A DNA stretch of 64,000 nucleotides from the NCBI RefSeq assembly GCF_005239225.2, contig NC_133295.1, positions 5,022,001 to 5,086,000 of the forward strand. The letters run 5' to 3'. This document shows positions 36,681-49,262 of this stretch, in pieces. Source of the DNA: Populus alba (lineage: Eukaryota; Streptophyta; Magnoliopsida; Malpighiales; Salicaceae). The notes beneath the pieces are model-generated. The model was not told the DNA's origin, ran no database searches, and saw nothing but the letters and a program-made list of their open reading frames with translations. The translations under genes and the position numbers were made by a program. The number at the start of each line of letters is the position of its first letter. The stretch's first letter is position 1.

Positions 36681-36810
36681 GAAAAGAACATTTGTGAGTG
36701 GTCGGTCCTGGAAATATCAAAAAGAGTTAAAAAAAACACAACTCAAAAGTATTACTTCCAATCCAGCGGCCTCAACAACCATATTTGTGTTTGTTATTGT
36801 GATAAAAATA
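36681..36810. repeat. duplicated block, copy A
   Basis: From GAAAAGAACATTTGTGAGTG to GTTATTGTGATAAAAAT, nearly identical to 37205-37334 (about 524 bases away), including CCAATCCAGCGGCCTCAACA. Non-coding; lies upstream of PEX3. Confidence 0.85.
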
Positions 36811-36971
36811 AAATTATATAAAAAAAATATATTTTTTATTTTTAAAATTTATTTTTCTTTATAATTTTTAAATGTATTAAAATGATTTAAAACACATAAA
36901 AAAATTAATTTTTAACAAAAAAATTAAATTTTTTAAAATTGTAGTTTATGTCACGTTTTAAAACAGTATAT

Positions 36972-37189
36972 TAGAGGCTGTTTGATAGTGCGGTAGAAAA
37001 ACACTTTTCTAAAATTTTGAATTTTTTTTTTTGCTTTAAATTAGTATGTTTGTGATATTTTCAAATTATTTTAATATACTAATCTCAAAAATAATTTTTA
37101 AAAAATAAAAAAAATATTATTAACATATTTTTTTAAATAAAAAATATTTTAAAAAGTAACAACAACCACACTTTTAAACATACTCAAAC
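36972..37189. mobile_element. MITE-like element between the duplicated blocks
   Basis: Starts GAGGCTGTTTGATAGTGCGG and ends near AACATACTCAAACA, with an AT-rich core carrying TTTAATATACTAATCTCAAA. Same general type as the elements at 39835 and 51553. Its insertion helps explain the spacing between the two duplicated blocks. Confidence 0.45.
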
Positions 37190-37204
37190 AATAAAAACTC
37201 AAAA

Positions 37205-37334
37205 GAAAAGAACATTTGTTAGTGGTTGGTCCTGGAAATATCAAAAAAGAGTTAAAAAAACACAACTCAAAAGTATTACTTCCAATCCAGCGGCCTCAAC
37301 AACCATATTCGTGTTTGCTATTGTGATAAAAATT
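37205..37334. repeat. duplicated block, copy B
   Basis: Copy of 36681-36810 with only a handful of differences (TTAGTGGTTGG for TGAGTGGTCGG; ATTCGTGTTTGCTA for ATTTGTGTTTGTTA). Confidence 0.85.
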
Positions 37335-38029
37335 ATTTTTTAAATTTTTATTTATATATATAAAAATATATTTTTTATTTTTAAAATTTATTTTTGGTAT
37401 TAGTATATAAAAATAATATAAAAAATTATTTTTAAGTAAAAACTTAATTGTTTTCAAAACGTTACTACAGCTTGCTTCCTAGGATGTTTTTCTAAACTCT
37501 TCAGAACCCTCCAAACTGTCCCTTGTTAATTCTTTCTTGTACACAAAAACCTCAAATTTCTCCCCATTCCCTCACCCTTTATCGAACCCCCCCCTCCCCC
37601 TCTTTTTCCCCTCTCTCTTTCCATCACTACAAACTCATACTCTTAGATAAGAAGCATAACCTTTTGCTGGCAGGTTATCATTAGCCTGCCTGCGACTTAC
37701 GCTATAACTGATGGGTTTGAATGGTTTATGGACTTAGAGATGGGCTCTTGGTTGTTTGCATAGCACCATAGTATTCAAAAATGCTTTCTTTAAGGTTGGT
37801 TTTTGTGTTTAATCTTCTGGTTTTATGTTAACTTGCTCTTTTATTGCTTTAATTATCTTTTTCTTAAAATGGGTTCTCATATCTATCAATCTTTATGTGG
37901 GAGTTCTGGCTATGTTATTGTTTTTGTGCTTTTACTTGTTTTTTTTTTATTATTATTATTCTGAGTGGGCGTCTTTTTCTTTATTTCGTCCATAATCTTT
38001 GCTAGAATAACTGTTTCGCTCTTTCGGAA

Positions 38030-41000
38030 ATGTTTCTTAGGAATTTTTGGAGAAGGCATAGGAGTAAAATTCTTATTACAGCAAGTGTTTTAGGAAGTGG
38101 GTATTTTCTTTATAGACTATACAATGCTCGCGAACAGAGGCTCGCTGATATGGAAAGAGAATTTGCTCGCCAACGGGCAAATGATGAACTCATCAAGGCC
38201 CAGTTAAGAGAAATTGAATACGGTGTTCTCCCCCCCTTCTCTTATTAATGTTCTGTTGATCCTTATGCTTTACCTTATGACTTGTATTGATAGATTGCAA
38301 GTCCATTTCGAGAATGTGCAATTAATAGCTGATACAACAACATTGCCTCATGCAATGCAATATTTAAGAAGTAGGATAGCGGAAGAGTTGGACCTTTCAC
38401 AGCTCACTGAAAGGCTACAGAAAGGGAAGGGTAAGCCATACACGCTTACCTCTTCAGAGAAACTTGAACTGTGGGACAGACTCAAAATCCTAAGTATGCT
38501 GCTACTTATTCTCTCTGCCTATTCACGGTGCATATGATATATAACTTCTTAGTTTTTCTTTATTTTTTTACTGCATTTCTATAAGTTACATTTTAGTGTA
38601 TGTTTTTCACGGGTGTGGTTCCTCCAGGTTTCACACAAATGGTGGTGTCGCTGTGGGCTGTGACAATACTTAGCTTATATATCAAAGTTCAAGTAAATAT
38701 TCTAGGAAGACATTTGTATATTGATACTGCACGTGGCCTTGGAAGCTCACTTTTACTTGTAAGATCCATTCTATCTCTGTTCCCATGTTTAAGATTCATG
38801 CTCATACACAACCATCATTTGTCCGAACTATTAGTGTTTCTTCAAGCAACTTTTGTTAAATTTCATTTGCATCTCAGTCGTGCTATCGTCTCAGATAGCT
38901 GTTCTCTGGTTAGTTAGTCCAATGCATTTGACTTTTGTGCTGAAAATCACTGAGATTCCCTCTAATTGTTATTTGGTTACAGATTGCTATTAGTATGTCA
39001 GTTAAGCAAATATGTTCTGAGCTGATTAATCATAGGGGTTTCTTCAAAGAGCAATTTAGTCCGAGAATGAAGTTTACATTATGTAACCAACCAAAATACT
39101 GTTCTGTTCCTTAATGTTTGTCTTTATTATTTTTGTTGATAAGCTGCATTGACTTAGTTGGACTGTGCAAAGGCTTGTACTCTCAGACCATGAACTAATC
39201 CAAAAAGCAGAATTGGGGATCTGCAGATCCGAATTTAGATGTCAGTTGTCACCACAGTTGAATTACTGAATGCTTGTTGTGTTGAGTGTAGAGACAAAGT
39301 CACCCACAAACCAGCTGGATAGGCACCTAAAGTAGGCTGGATAATGTGCTGAAAACAGGCTGGAATAATGGCTGGTTTGTCTGCCATTGTTGCAGGAGCA
39401 GTGGCTGAAAATGGGTATGTCCTCCCCCCTACCCACATTTTCATTTATAAATAGAGGCATGGGCAAGCAGAGAAATAAGTAGCACAACATGTAGTAGAAG
39501 GAGATGCCTTAGTGGGTAGCAGCAGCTGCAGTTGTGCAGCAGAGAGATAGAGAGAATTGGGAGTTGAGATGAGGTGTTCCTTCTCCTCCAGATTGCAATT
39601 TTCTCTCTATATAATGAAATGAGTTGCTCCGTGGATGCAGACAGTTGCTGAACCATGTTAAAATGCTGTGTTTTGAGCCTGGGCATTAATCACAGATCCT
39701 AACACATTGTTTTACTCATATGCTTCTCGATTATGTTCATGAAGGCATTTGGGTCAGTCTAGACTTTAGGCTTGTGTAGAATATTCTGGTTTCCTATAGA
39801 AAGAGCTGTATAGTACAGTATATTACGACACTTAGAGGCTGTTTGGTTTTGCGTTTAGCTTGAAAAAGCATCGAATTGATGCTTTTTTAGTGTTTTCCAA
39901 TGGTTTTGATGTGCTGATGTCAAAAATAAAAACAAATCTGAAAAAAAAAAAATCATTTTGATGTATTTTTAAGCGAAAAACACTTTTGAAAAGCACCTTA
40001 TACCTCAATACCCAACACACACTAATGTTTTAAGACTGAAGCTGTTTAACTAAGTACATAATCTAGATTCGTGATGTTCTGTAGAATGGAGATCTGAAGT
40101 CATTCGTTAAGAGCTCACTTCTGGAGAGTTTACAATAGCCGGCCTATGAGAACTGATTATCTACCGAGATAGTCTAGGCTTTTGTTAAATTGAATTGTTG
40201 ATGAAGACAGGTTTTACTTGTGACATCCTCCACTATGGCTGGGGAGGTGGGAGGCGTTCAGAGGAGCACATTTATTAATTATCATCTGATGCACATAGTA
40301 GTTAAATTTTTTCTTCTCATGAAACTGGGATAAGAATAAATAATGTTTTAAAATTGTAATTCATGAATAGATTACATTAATGTACGGAAGTGGGAGCTTA
40401 AGAAATGGTTGGTTTCTGGATGGTTGTTTTGATGGAGGTCTATATTTGTAATTTTGAGCTGGGAAAGCTGTTGAATAATGCCTTTTATCTCTGGTATAGG
40501 AATGATGTGATCACTATTTGAGACCCCCATTCAACTCCTATGCGTATTATATGGCTTTAGAGGTCAATGTTCTTTGTTTTTACTTCAATCCTCGAGGCAT
40601 CTTCCATATAAGAAATGTAAGTCTGGTGTTTAGTTTTCCCTACTGCGAGCCCCTTTGTCAATTCCCTTCACATACATTGTGAAACTGTGTCAGCAATTGT
40701 ATCGGCAGGCAGGAGAATGTTTCTGCATGTGTGATGCTGGATAGCGCTGAAAAATGAGGTATGTGATGTCTTGCTTTGGAAGGCTGTCGGGATGTGATGA
40801 TAAAATGAAGGTGTAACTCCTGGCTTTGGAGGCTGTGAGGAGGGGTGAGAATTTATGCATAGAGGAAATAGGAGAGAGAGTTCTTGGGGAGGAAGAGAGA
40901 GGTGAGAATTTGTTTGGTAGAACTCCAGCACTCAATTCATAGTCTTTTTTTAAAAATAAAAAAATAAAAAAGCCCCCTCCCTTGTATCTATATATACTTA

Positions 41001-44000
41001 ATTTCTCACGTCGTAAAGAACATACCTGTTTGCAAGCTATTCCTAAGCAACTCATAAGGTAGTAGCTACTAGCTACTTGTTACCTGTACAAGTGACTGTA
41101 TATTTCTGGGTCTTTGCTGGGTTTCATGAGTCTTAAGTCTGCCTACAATATAATATATACTCTGATTATTTCTCAATATTTTGTCCAATGGCATGGGATC
41201 TGTCAGGAGACTTGCTATAAACATAGGGTGGTATTGGTCCTGAGCTTAATGGATAAATTGTTAATAATGCATGTTGGGTCCTTTTGCTAGGCTCCAGTAG
41301 GGATGGGAGATTGTAAAATCTTGTGGCATTTCTACTTTGTTTGCCATGCATCAAAGCATTTGGATGGAAAATAACTCAAGAACATTTGATGAATTAACTC
41401 TTTTGAGGAATTACTTTGGGATGGAATTGTTTCCTGGCCTCTCTTTATGGACTTAAGCTTTTGGAGGTTTTTAGAGGAGTCTGCTCAATTGTGCATCAGG
41501 ATTGATGTGCTATAGTGCTTTGACTTTGTCCTTATTTCTTCTTTTTTCCTTTTACTTTGTAGAGAATATCTTGTTCTCCTTGTGTTTGCATTCCACCTCT
41601 TCCAATACAAATGAAGAAGAACAGGTATTCAATAGTTGACTTGGTATCTTAGAAGCAGATGTTTGTTTGAGGTCATTGGCTTGAAGGCATAAAATAAAAA
41701 TATCTCTTGAGCTAAAGTTTTTACCGATAGTCCTAATTCCTCCTTTGGCTGCTTGTGTAACAATGCATCTAGATGGAAAACATTAAAGGTGATTAGAGAA
41801 GCAATGGGGAGAGGTCTTAGTGATTCTTGAAGTTATGCCATCTATGATAATAAAACACGTCTTGTGGTTCTGTTTCTTTCAAGGTTTAATGATTTTGCCT
41901 CTAATGGGTCCTCTGCTTGTCAGTAAGTGAGAATGCTGAATTTAGGATGGTTCAACTGACTTTGTCTGAGTGCTCTGATGTACATGCTGCTTAGGGTGTC
42001 ATACATTATAGTTGTGGCATACCTTTTTTCTGGTATCTTTTTCTTCTTATCAGTTCCGTCATCTTTATGCTACCTCAACCTGAGCAACGCCAAAATGGAG
42101 ACACATTTTCAGTTATTCAGCCATCAATGGAAGTGCATTATAAATAAGTATTCATCAAAAAGATTTAAGAAGGGGGAGGGGGGGTTGGCGTGATGATATG
42201 GAGAGCCAGCAATTTATGTGCACCTGCTAAACTTATTGCTCTGCAATTTTGATGTAAACATTTGTTTTTGGTCGTTGTCCCTTCATACCTTTGGATTTTT
42301 ATGATATTTTATATTCCTGTTCAAATTAACCTTTATCACCCAGTTAGGTACTTGATGGGTATTGTGGTTGGATAATACTTTGAAAACACTATAATACACT
42401 CTTGGTAGACCATATTTTCATGCCTTTTGTATTTTTAATGCTGCTTCTGGATGTTCTAAAGTGTCTTGTCATTTTTCTTAAGTTAATCCACTTCATTCAT
42501 TTCACGCAGGAGAATGTCGATCTCATTGATAGGGATGACCAGCAAAAATTTTTGGCTGGTGCTGACTTTCTTGCTAATAATGGCCTGCTGGCATTGATTT
42601 CAAATATCCAGGCTGTGGTAACAGAAGTTATTGAGGGGTAAGTGTTTCCATGTTATTTGAAAAATGGCATGCATGTTCCATCAAGTAATATTCTACTTAA
42701 ATCAACAAGGTGCATTGTATAGATTAAATTAATGGAGCAACATCATATGCAGAAAATTCTGAGTGGATAGTGATGTGTGTTTGCTTCTGATGATTTTGTC
42801 TTCACTTTTCAAAATAAACATGAAAAAGTCAGAAATTAACTAATAATCTTTCAACTAAATTTGAAACTTGGAACTCCATGATTTTCTCAGTCAATCCGGA
42901 ATTAATCTGGACTATGTTGACTTTGTTCACACTTCATTGACTGCATGAAAAAGTTCACATCATCAGAGACTCCTTTAGGCACATGAGAACAACTCCCAAG
43001 CAAATGGGTAGGGGCTCATTAAATCAAGAATCACTCATTAAATGGAATCTGTTACAGCAACATCTGGCATAGTGAACAAAAAGCTAATGTCTCGAAAGGG
43101 CATTTTAATGAAAAATGCAAACATGAAACATCTTTTAGACAGAATGTTTAATGTTTTGACCATTGGACGGTTGCTTAAATTGCTTATAAACGTAATCCGT
43201 GCAGAAAGAAGTTGATTGATTTGTTCAACACCACATCTTTTCACGAAACTGTCATGCAAATACTTGACAAGTTTATGAGCGTGGGAAGTCTACATCAATG
43301 GATAGATTACTTAATGTCTGAAGATAGTGGGCACTCCAAACTAGGCACAAGCTCCAGCATTGACGACACGGTCCTTCCTAATAGCACAAATTTTGATCAG
43401 CTTATGGTGGAGGCACGAACAGTGCTATCAAGGTATCTTTCTGTTCCAGAGAGCAAAAAAAGGGGCTTATTATGTTTCAGGTGCAAAAAATATAGTTATT
43501 TTTACTCGTGTAATTGTCACATGGGTGGAAAATTAGTTACATGATTACATTGCTTGGTAGTGCAAACTTCAAGGACTTTTTTGTATTGGTCGACTCAAAC
43601 TGCTTAGGAATTCCCTTACGAGCAGACGTTGTAATCTTCAATTCTCTCGATTGAGATGGATTGAACACCCCCAACCCCTCCTTAGCCAATAAGCATCCCT
43701 GGGCAAGAAATCGGAGTATGTAGCTGGCCAAACAGAGAACCAAGCTGAGTTCCCGAATATCCAATCGAGCTTCTCAAGAATAGTACTCCTACTCTGCTGA
43801 CTATTATGCCAAGTGAATCACAACCCTGAATAAGAAACTTTAACCAGCTCCGCATCCTGCACATAACAACCAAAAGTATCCATGTATCCATGCCAAGAAA
43901 GATCACCCCTCTATTTGTCCATAGAGCTCATAATCGCATTAAAGTCACCCAAGATGAGCCAAGGTCTAGACTGAAATGCAAGAGCATGTTGTCTCAAGTA

Positions 44001-45842
44001 GTCCTAAAGATCTTGACGGCTAGTAGGAGTATTGAGATCATAGACATAAGTGACCGCAAAGTTGCACCTAACAACCAAGCTAAGGACCTCACATGTGAAC
44101 ATCTCTAGGGCCCCATCCAATAAGAATACTACACTCGATAGCATCCAAAACATTAGACATAAATTGCATGGAAGAGGGATTATTCCCATCTGATTAGAGG
44201 CAACTTTAGTCTCCAGCAAACCAATAAAACTCAATTTGTGCTTGTTAATCCAAGCCTTTACTGCTATATGTTTTGATGGGCCATTAAGACCCCAAATGTT
44301 TCAACTTCCTAGCTCTTTTCCATAACTGAGTAAACATCATCCTCACCTTTGAACCTGAAAATCATGAAGCCTTGTTGGGTTGTCATGACACTGTCAAGGC
44401 CGAATCTTTCCAAACTCGGAAAGCAATATTGTTTACTGCATGGTAAGACATGACATAACCCAAAAAAAATCCAACCAAACAACGGTTCCATCGCGATGTG
44501 CTCTCATCAACATGGTCTGAAATTTTCAAAATTGTGCTAGTATCTTGCTTCAGGAATGAAGCAATCTTAGCTCAGGTTGTAGAATTTGACACTTTCACCC
44601 TATCAGCCCAAGAGCCTCTTGGCTGGTCAGAGGTGTAGGGGGAGTTGGTGGTGGTGGTGGTTTCTTGTTTCGTGATGGAGTTTCGGGTGGTGGTGGGGTG
44701 GGTTTTTTGTGTGGGGGTAAGGTGGGTTTCAGTTTAGGGAGGTCGTGGGGTGGTGTGTGGGGATTTTTAGTCTTGTTGGTGTTGAATCGAACAACATATC
44801 TGAAAATTAGCAAAATCCAACGGTGGTATGGCTTCGACATCACCACTCTCTCTAAAAAATTTTGAATTTTGGATTTTAGAGTTCTCTTGCCTTTCACGGT
44901 CATATCCTCTTGGTAGTCCAAACCTGCAACCTTTATGGGATTCAGTTCCTTTCCATCCCTAGATCAGTTCTCTAAATCATTATGCCTGGAAAGGTCATTC
45001 TTCAGGGGGATTCACGATTGATTCAGCTTGAGATACTCTCCAGGATACCAGACCCGAAGACACTATGCACCATTTACCCTGGATCTCAGGCCATATCCCA
45101 GGGCATTCCTTCATCCTTTGGCTTGCTTCTTTAGGTTGGCTTCATTCTATGGATGTCCTTTCTCATTATCCCATAGCCTAATCTGGTGTCATGATATGGG
45201 AAAGAATTGAAATAACCCCCTGAGCTCTCCGATCCTTTCCTTTTTGTAGCAAATACCTCCGAAGTTCCCCTCCCCTGCGTCATTTCCCTATTTCCCTTCC
45301 CTCCTTTTTTGTTGGTGGCTTCCTGCTTGCATGGACCTGTGCTTGCTGCTCTGGGATTTCAGCATCTTGAGATTCTTTCCCTCTTTCCAGTTGTCTTTTT
45401 ACATTACAACATTAAAGAGCTTGTTGTTATAAACCTTGAAATAATCCTTCATTACATGTCTTCGATGTTTTTGTGCTTGGCTTGCCTGGTAGCAGTTGAA
45501 AACTGAGATATTGAAAATTAATAAAACTAACTCTATTTTGGGCTCCTTTAAAATAGAATTTGTTGTTTTCCCCCTTGCAGTGCTGAATTTGGTAAAATCA
45601 TGGGAATATCTTTGAAAGTGGCAGTGGATGCACTGGTGGAGGATATGGAAGCTCAGTGTCAGTCCACCGGGGCCAGTCTAACATCAGGGATACCACTGGC
45701 AAAACTTCTATCACGAGTTATGCAGATAGTACCATCGTTACTCCGTGAAGCAAGCCAAAACCAGTTTATCCAAATCATCTGGACTGTACCAGAAGTTGAA
45801 CTGTTCTTCACTCTCCTCTATGCAAACAACCTTGTAGACTAG
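38030..45842 (+). CDS. PEX3: peroxisome biogenesis protein 3 (PEX3), 6 exons
   Basis: Membrane anchor that docks PEX19 and inserts peroxisomal membrane proteins. Exons: 38030-38202, 38294-38493, 38628-38758, 42510-42637, 43205-43432, 45581-45842; 1122 bases, 373 residues, the usual plant PEX3 length. Residues 1-12 have the basic FWRRHRSK targeting cluster, followed by a hydrophobic segment at about 13-31 (ILITASVLGSGYFLY). Conserved blocks: NVQLIADTTTLPHAM, LELWDRLKILSFTQMV with Trp118 at the position of the PEX19-contact Trp, YIKVQVNILGRHLYIDTARG, DLIDRDDQQKFL and the C-terminal EVELFFTLLYAN. Exon 1 needs a weak GTTAAG donor at 38203; this choice aligns KAQ|LQVHFENVQ to the family without gaps, whereas reading on gives EYGVLPPFSY and a stop. 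Introns 3 (3.75 kb) and 5 (2.15 kb) carry mobile elements. No frameshifts. Confidence 0.94.
39240..39704 (+). mobile_element. possible solo LTR in PEX3 intron 3
   Basis: 465 bases bounded by TGTCAG and CTAACA, i.e. TGT...ACA ends, with a TATAAATAG motif at 39446-39454 placed as in an LTR promoter and a purine-rich region downstream. No matching 5-base target duplication was seen, so this could be coincidence. Confidence 0.4.
39835..40023. mobile_element. MITE-like element in PEX3 intron 3
   Basis: Begins GAGGCTGTTTGGTTTTGCG and ends near CCAACACACACT, with GATGTGCTGATGTCAAAAAT and a CATTTTGATGTATTTTTAAG core. It resembles the element at 51553 (which has ATTTTTGACATCAGCACATC, the reverse orientation), so these two are members of one family on opposite strands. 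Confidence 0.55.
43550..45000 (-). mobile_element. LINE 5' fragment (DUF4283-like plus AP endonuclease) in PEX3 intron 5
   Basis: Antisense to PEX3. From high to low coordinate: a Pro-rich segment (44650-44790), ASQEALGLIG and a VKVSNSTT-like stretch near 44590, then a DUF4283-type domain with LVGFFLGYV and RFGLDSVMTTQQGFMIFRF at 44330-44500. Almost directly after comes the endonuclease start NIWGLNGPSKHIAVKAWINK and LSFIGLLETKVAS at 44190-44300. The endonuclease C-terminus (FTWHNSQQSRSTILEKLDW, WPATYSDFLPRDAYWL) is at 43670-43820. Stops and shifts occur throughout. The zinc-knuckle linker and the whole reverse transcriptase are missing, so the copy is internally deleted and dead. The upper boundary is uncertain. 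Confidence 0.75.
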
Positions 45843-46432
45843 TGAGCATGATTGTATCTTAATCCATGTCCCTTTTTTTTTAGTTTTGGCTTTCATGCAA
45901 GGGGTGCCGGCGCTAAAATTTGCACGGTACCAGGCTTGGGGTCTACAAATGTGAACTGCTTGAAAGGATTCAAAAGAGAGAGTCAAAAGATATTTCATTG
46001 AAATTGTAATTCTTTATTAACTCTTAATATCTTCATTGAGTGCTTTACCATTGTCATGTGTCATTTGCTTTGTGACGGATGCTGTCTTTTAATGCTGTTA
46101 AAACTGGAAAAATGACAGAGTTGAAAGTCTCAAACTATGCGTGAAGCACAAGAGTGTTTTGTCCCTTTCTGGCATGTCTTTGAAGAGATTTCATTTCAGT
46201 TGTGCGACTTTCTTGTTCTATCTCCTGGTGGGCCTGCTATTTTTTGTAAAGATGCTTGGAGGGAACCTGTTCTTACCATTTCTGATGGGGCGCTTCCTTG
46301 TTCAAAATGGTTGCCATCCGAGTAATTTTATTTTTAAGATTAATGTGGGTGTTTGGATTAGTTTATATATATCTTAATTAATTATACGGGCTCTAAAATT
46401 AATGATCATATAAGTTTCCAATAGACCTGAGG
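45843..46432. other. PEX3 3' region, no further gene seen
   Basis: Probably 3' UTR for the first few hundred bases. A hydrophobic ORF at 46141-46377 overlaps another ORF in a different frame and has no recognised domain, so I do not call it. Confidence 0.45.
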
Positions 46433-48233
46433 GGACTCGAACTTGTGACTATTAAGAAGCAAACTCAAGATTTAATCAATTAGGCTATTTATTAAGATTC
46501 TATCTGAATAATTTTTTAAATCAATATAATGTGTCGAGTCAATTATGGAACTTTAAAAGCTATTTGTCATTTTAGGGATGACAAATAGCTTTTAAAGGTC
46601 CATAATTAGTCATTTTAATGAATATTCATTGAATATGTTTTTAAAGTTTCATAATTAGTCATTTTAATGGATAGGAGTATCCATTAAACATGCTCTAATT
46701 ATCAAAGCGGTTGAATAGTACAATCATTTTCTAAATTTGTACGTCTTGAATTAGTTACTTTAATTCATACTTGCTAAATTATTTTAATGTTCGTCTTGGT
46801 AATATGACATAAAACACCCTACAGTCAAGGACTTGAAGTAAGTAAAAGAAAAAAGAAAAAAGAGACAAAATTCACATTAGAAGAAAAAAAGCCTTCTAGT
46901 CTGCTCTTATTGGTTTGTGATGTGTTTGGAGAATGCTTGTCAGACATAAAATAAGTTTTAGTTAAATGAGCCAATCTAGATCATTTATTAGCTCTTTTGT
47001 TTTTGTATCATGGATCAAATTATTTTTTCTAATAGGACTCGAACTCGTGACTATTGAGAAGCAAACTCAAGATTTAATCAATTAGGCTATTTATTAAGAT
47101 TCTATTTGAGTAATTTTTTAAATCAATATAATGTGTCGAGTCAATTATGGAACTTTAAAAGCTATTTGTCATTTTAAGGATGATAAATAGCTTTTAAAGG
47201 TCCATAATTAGTCATTTTAATGAATATTCATTGAATATACTTTTAAAGTTTCATAATTAGTCATTTTAATGAATAGGAGTATCCATTAAACATGCTCTAA
47301 TTATCAAAGCGGTTGAATATTACAATCATTTTCTAAATTTGTACGTCTTGAATTAGTTATTTTAATTCATACTTGCTAAATTATTTTAATGTTTGTCTTG
47401 GTAATATGACATAAAACACCCTACAGTCAAGGACTTGAAGTAAGTAAAAGAAAAAAGAGACAAAATTCACATTAAGAGAAAAAAAAGCCTTCTAGTCTGC
47501 TCTTATTGGTTTGTGATGTGTTTGGAGAATGCTCGTCAGACATAAAATAAGTTTTAGTTAAATGAGTCAATCTAGATCATTTACTAGCTCTTTTGTTTTT
47601 GTATCATGGATCAAATTATTTTTTCTAATGGGACTCGAACTCGTGACTATTGAGAAGCAAACTCAAGATTTAATCAATTAGGCTATTTATTAAGATTCTA
47701 TCTGAGTAATTTTTTAAATCAATATAATGTGTCGAGTCAATTATGGAACTTTAAAAGCTATTTGTCATTTTAGGGATGATAAATAGCTTTTAAAGGTCCA
47801 TAATTAGTCATTTTAATGAATATTCATTGAATATACTTTTAAAGTTTCATAATTAGTCATTTTAATGAATAGGAGTATCCATTAAACATGCTCTAATTAT
47901 CAAAGCGGTTGAATATTACAATCATTTTCTAAATTTGTACGTCTTGAATTAGTTATTTTAATTCATACTTGCTAAATTATTTTAATGTTCGTCTTGGTAA
48001 TATGACATAAAACACCCTACAGTCAAGGACTTGAAGTAAGTAAAAGGAAAAAGAAAAAAGAGACAAAATTCACATTAGGAGAAAAAAAAAGCCTTCTAGT
48101 CTGCTCTTATTGGTTTGTGATGTGTTTGGAGAATCCTCGTCAGACATAAAATAAGTTTTAGTTAAATGAGCCAATCTAGATCATTTACTAGCTCTTTTGT
48201 TTTTGAATCATGGATCAAATTATTTTTTCTAAT
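46433..48233. repeat. three near-identical tandem units of about 600 bp
   Basis: Units begin GGACTCGAACTYGTGACTAT at 46433, 47035 and 47631 (lengths 602, 596, about 603) and end TCAAATTATTTTTTCTAAT before the next unit. Copies differ by scattered single bases and 1-12-base indels, mainly in the AAGTAAAAGAAAAAAG stretch, so the duplications are recent compared with other repeats here. Each unit contains a long hairpin and two copies of CATAATTAGTCATTTTAATG. Reverse-complemented, the unit start reads GTCACGAGTTCGAGTCC, a box-B-like motif. No ORF. Confidence 0.92.
46552..46598. repeat. 20-bp-arm hairpin in tandem unit 1
   Basis: CTTTAAAAGCTATTTGTCAT and its exact reverse complement ATGACAAATAGCTTTTAAAG are separated by 7 bases. 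In units 2 and 3 the right arm reads ATGATAAATAG, one mismatch, so only unit 1 keeps a perfect stem. Confidence 0.88.
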
Positions 48234-49262
48234 TATAAAAAAATATAAAGATGTCAAGAAACATGAAACCTAATGCAAATTAGACAATATTTTTAAAATA
48301 TTAAGATTGTGATATACCAAATGACATGTTTTTCTTAAAAAAATATTAAGACATAAACATATTGAATCAACCAGAGTCAACATTTATTAATTTACAAAAC
48401 ATGTAATCTAAGTCATGAGACCTTGATAATTCTATAGAACACAAATAATAAAAATTAGAAAGCTCAATTCCAATAAACCAAATATCGAAAGACAAAAAGA
48501 AAAAAAAATCAATTTAAAAAAAAAAGAGCAAAAAAAACAACTCGAATAAATATAGGTAAATAAACTAAACCCATGATCAAGCCATGAAAATAGAACTACC
48601 CCCATAGAAAAAAAATACAAAGGTCAATTCCTAATCAATCAATTGTCGAAGTAAGAAAATGAAAAGAGAAAATCAATATAAAGAAAAACACCAAAAAAAA
48701 CATAGTCTACTCAGGTTAACCCAATAAATTTGTAATCTCAATCATAAAACTAAGATAACTTCATAGAAAAAACTATGCATAAAAAAAAAATTTAATCGAT
48801 AAAAAAAATTATCTTGTCATATGCTAAAAAAGAATAGAAAATAAAATAAAATTAGTGTATGATTTAAAAAAAAAAATCTTGGATTTTATTTAAATGAAGT
48901 TATAAATAAATTGAAGGAAGCCCTTTCAAAAGGAGTCTGGAAGCCTGGGTCTAATGGATCAGCTCCTAGGTCCAAAAGCAAAGGCAAACCCATGCACCAA
49001 CACAAATTTTTTTTTCTTGCTTGGTTAAGTGGATGACATGACCAAATATTTTTTTAGGTGACACAGATGACCTTTCATCTACATCTCTAGTTGTTGACGA
49101 CCTATGGATCGCCAAGTAAATAAGCAGGGGTTTTTCACTCCTAAAAATATATTTTTTAACCCTTTTGTTTACTCAAAAAATCTATAAAACAACCTAGAGA
49201 TCTACATAAACTCTTTTATGCCTTAAACAACCTAAAAATCGATCCAAAAATAAATAATCATG
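48234..49262. other. AT-rich spacer, no gene seen
   Basis: A-rich on the plus strand; the open frame on the minus strand at 48432-48620 is Phe-rich and compositional. Confidence 0.55.

Noticed and set aside
39235..41055. Alternative exons of PEX3 or a nested gene in intron 3
   Set aside because: The PEX3 frame is complete without them. The ORFs overlap on the minus strand and coincide with solo-LTR-like and repeat sequence.
44595..44921. Pro-rich protein gene inside PEX3 intron 5
   Set aside because: Its Pro-rich stretch lies in the antisense LINE fragment and has no independent start or exon context.
46433..46500. tRNA gene in the 600-bp tandem unit (GTTCGAGTCC-like motif)
   Set aside because: Only a box-B-like motif is present; no cloverleaf can be drawn, and it repeats with the unit.
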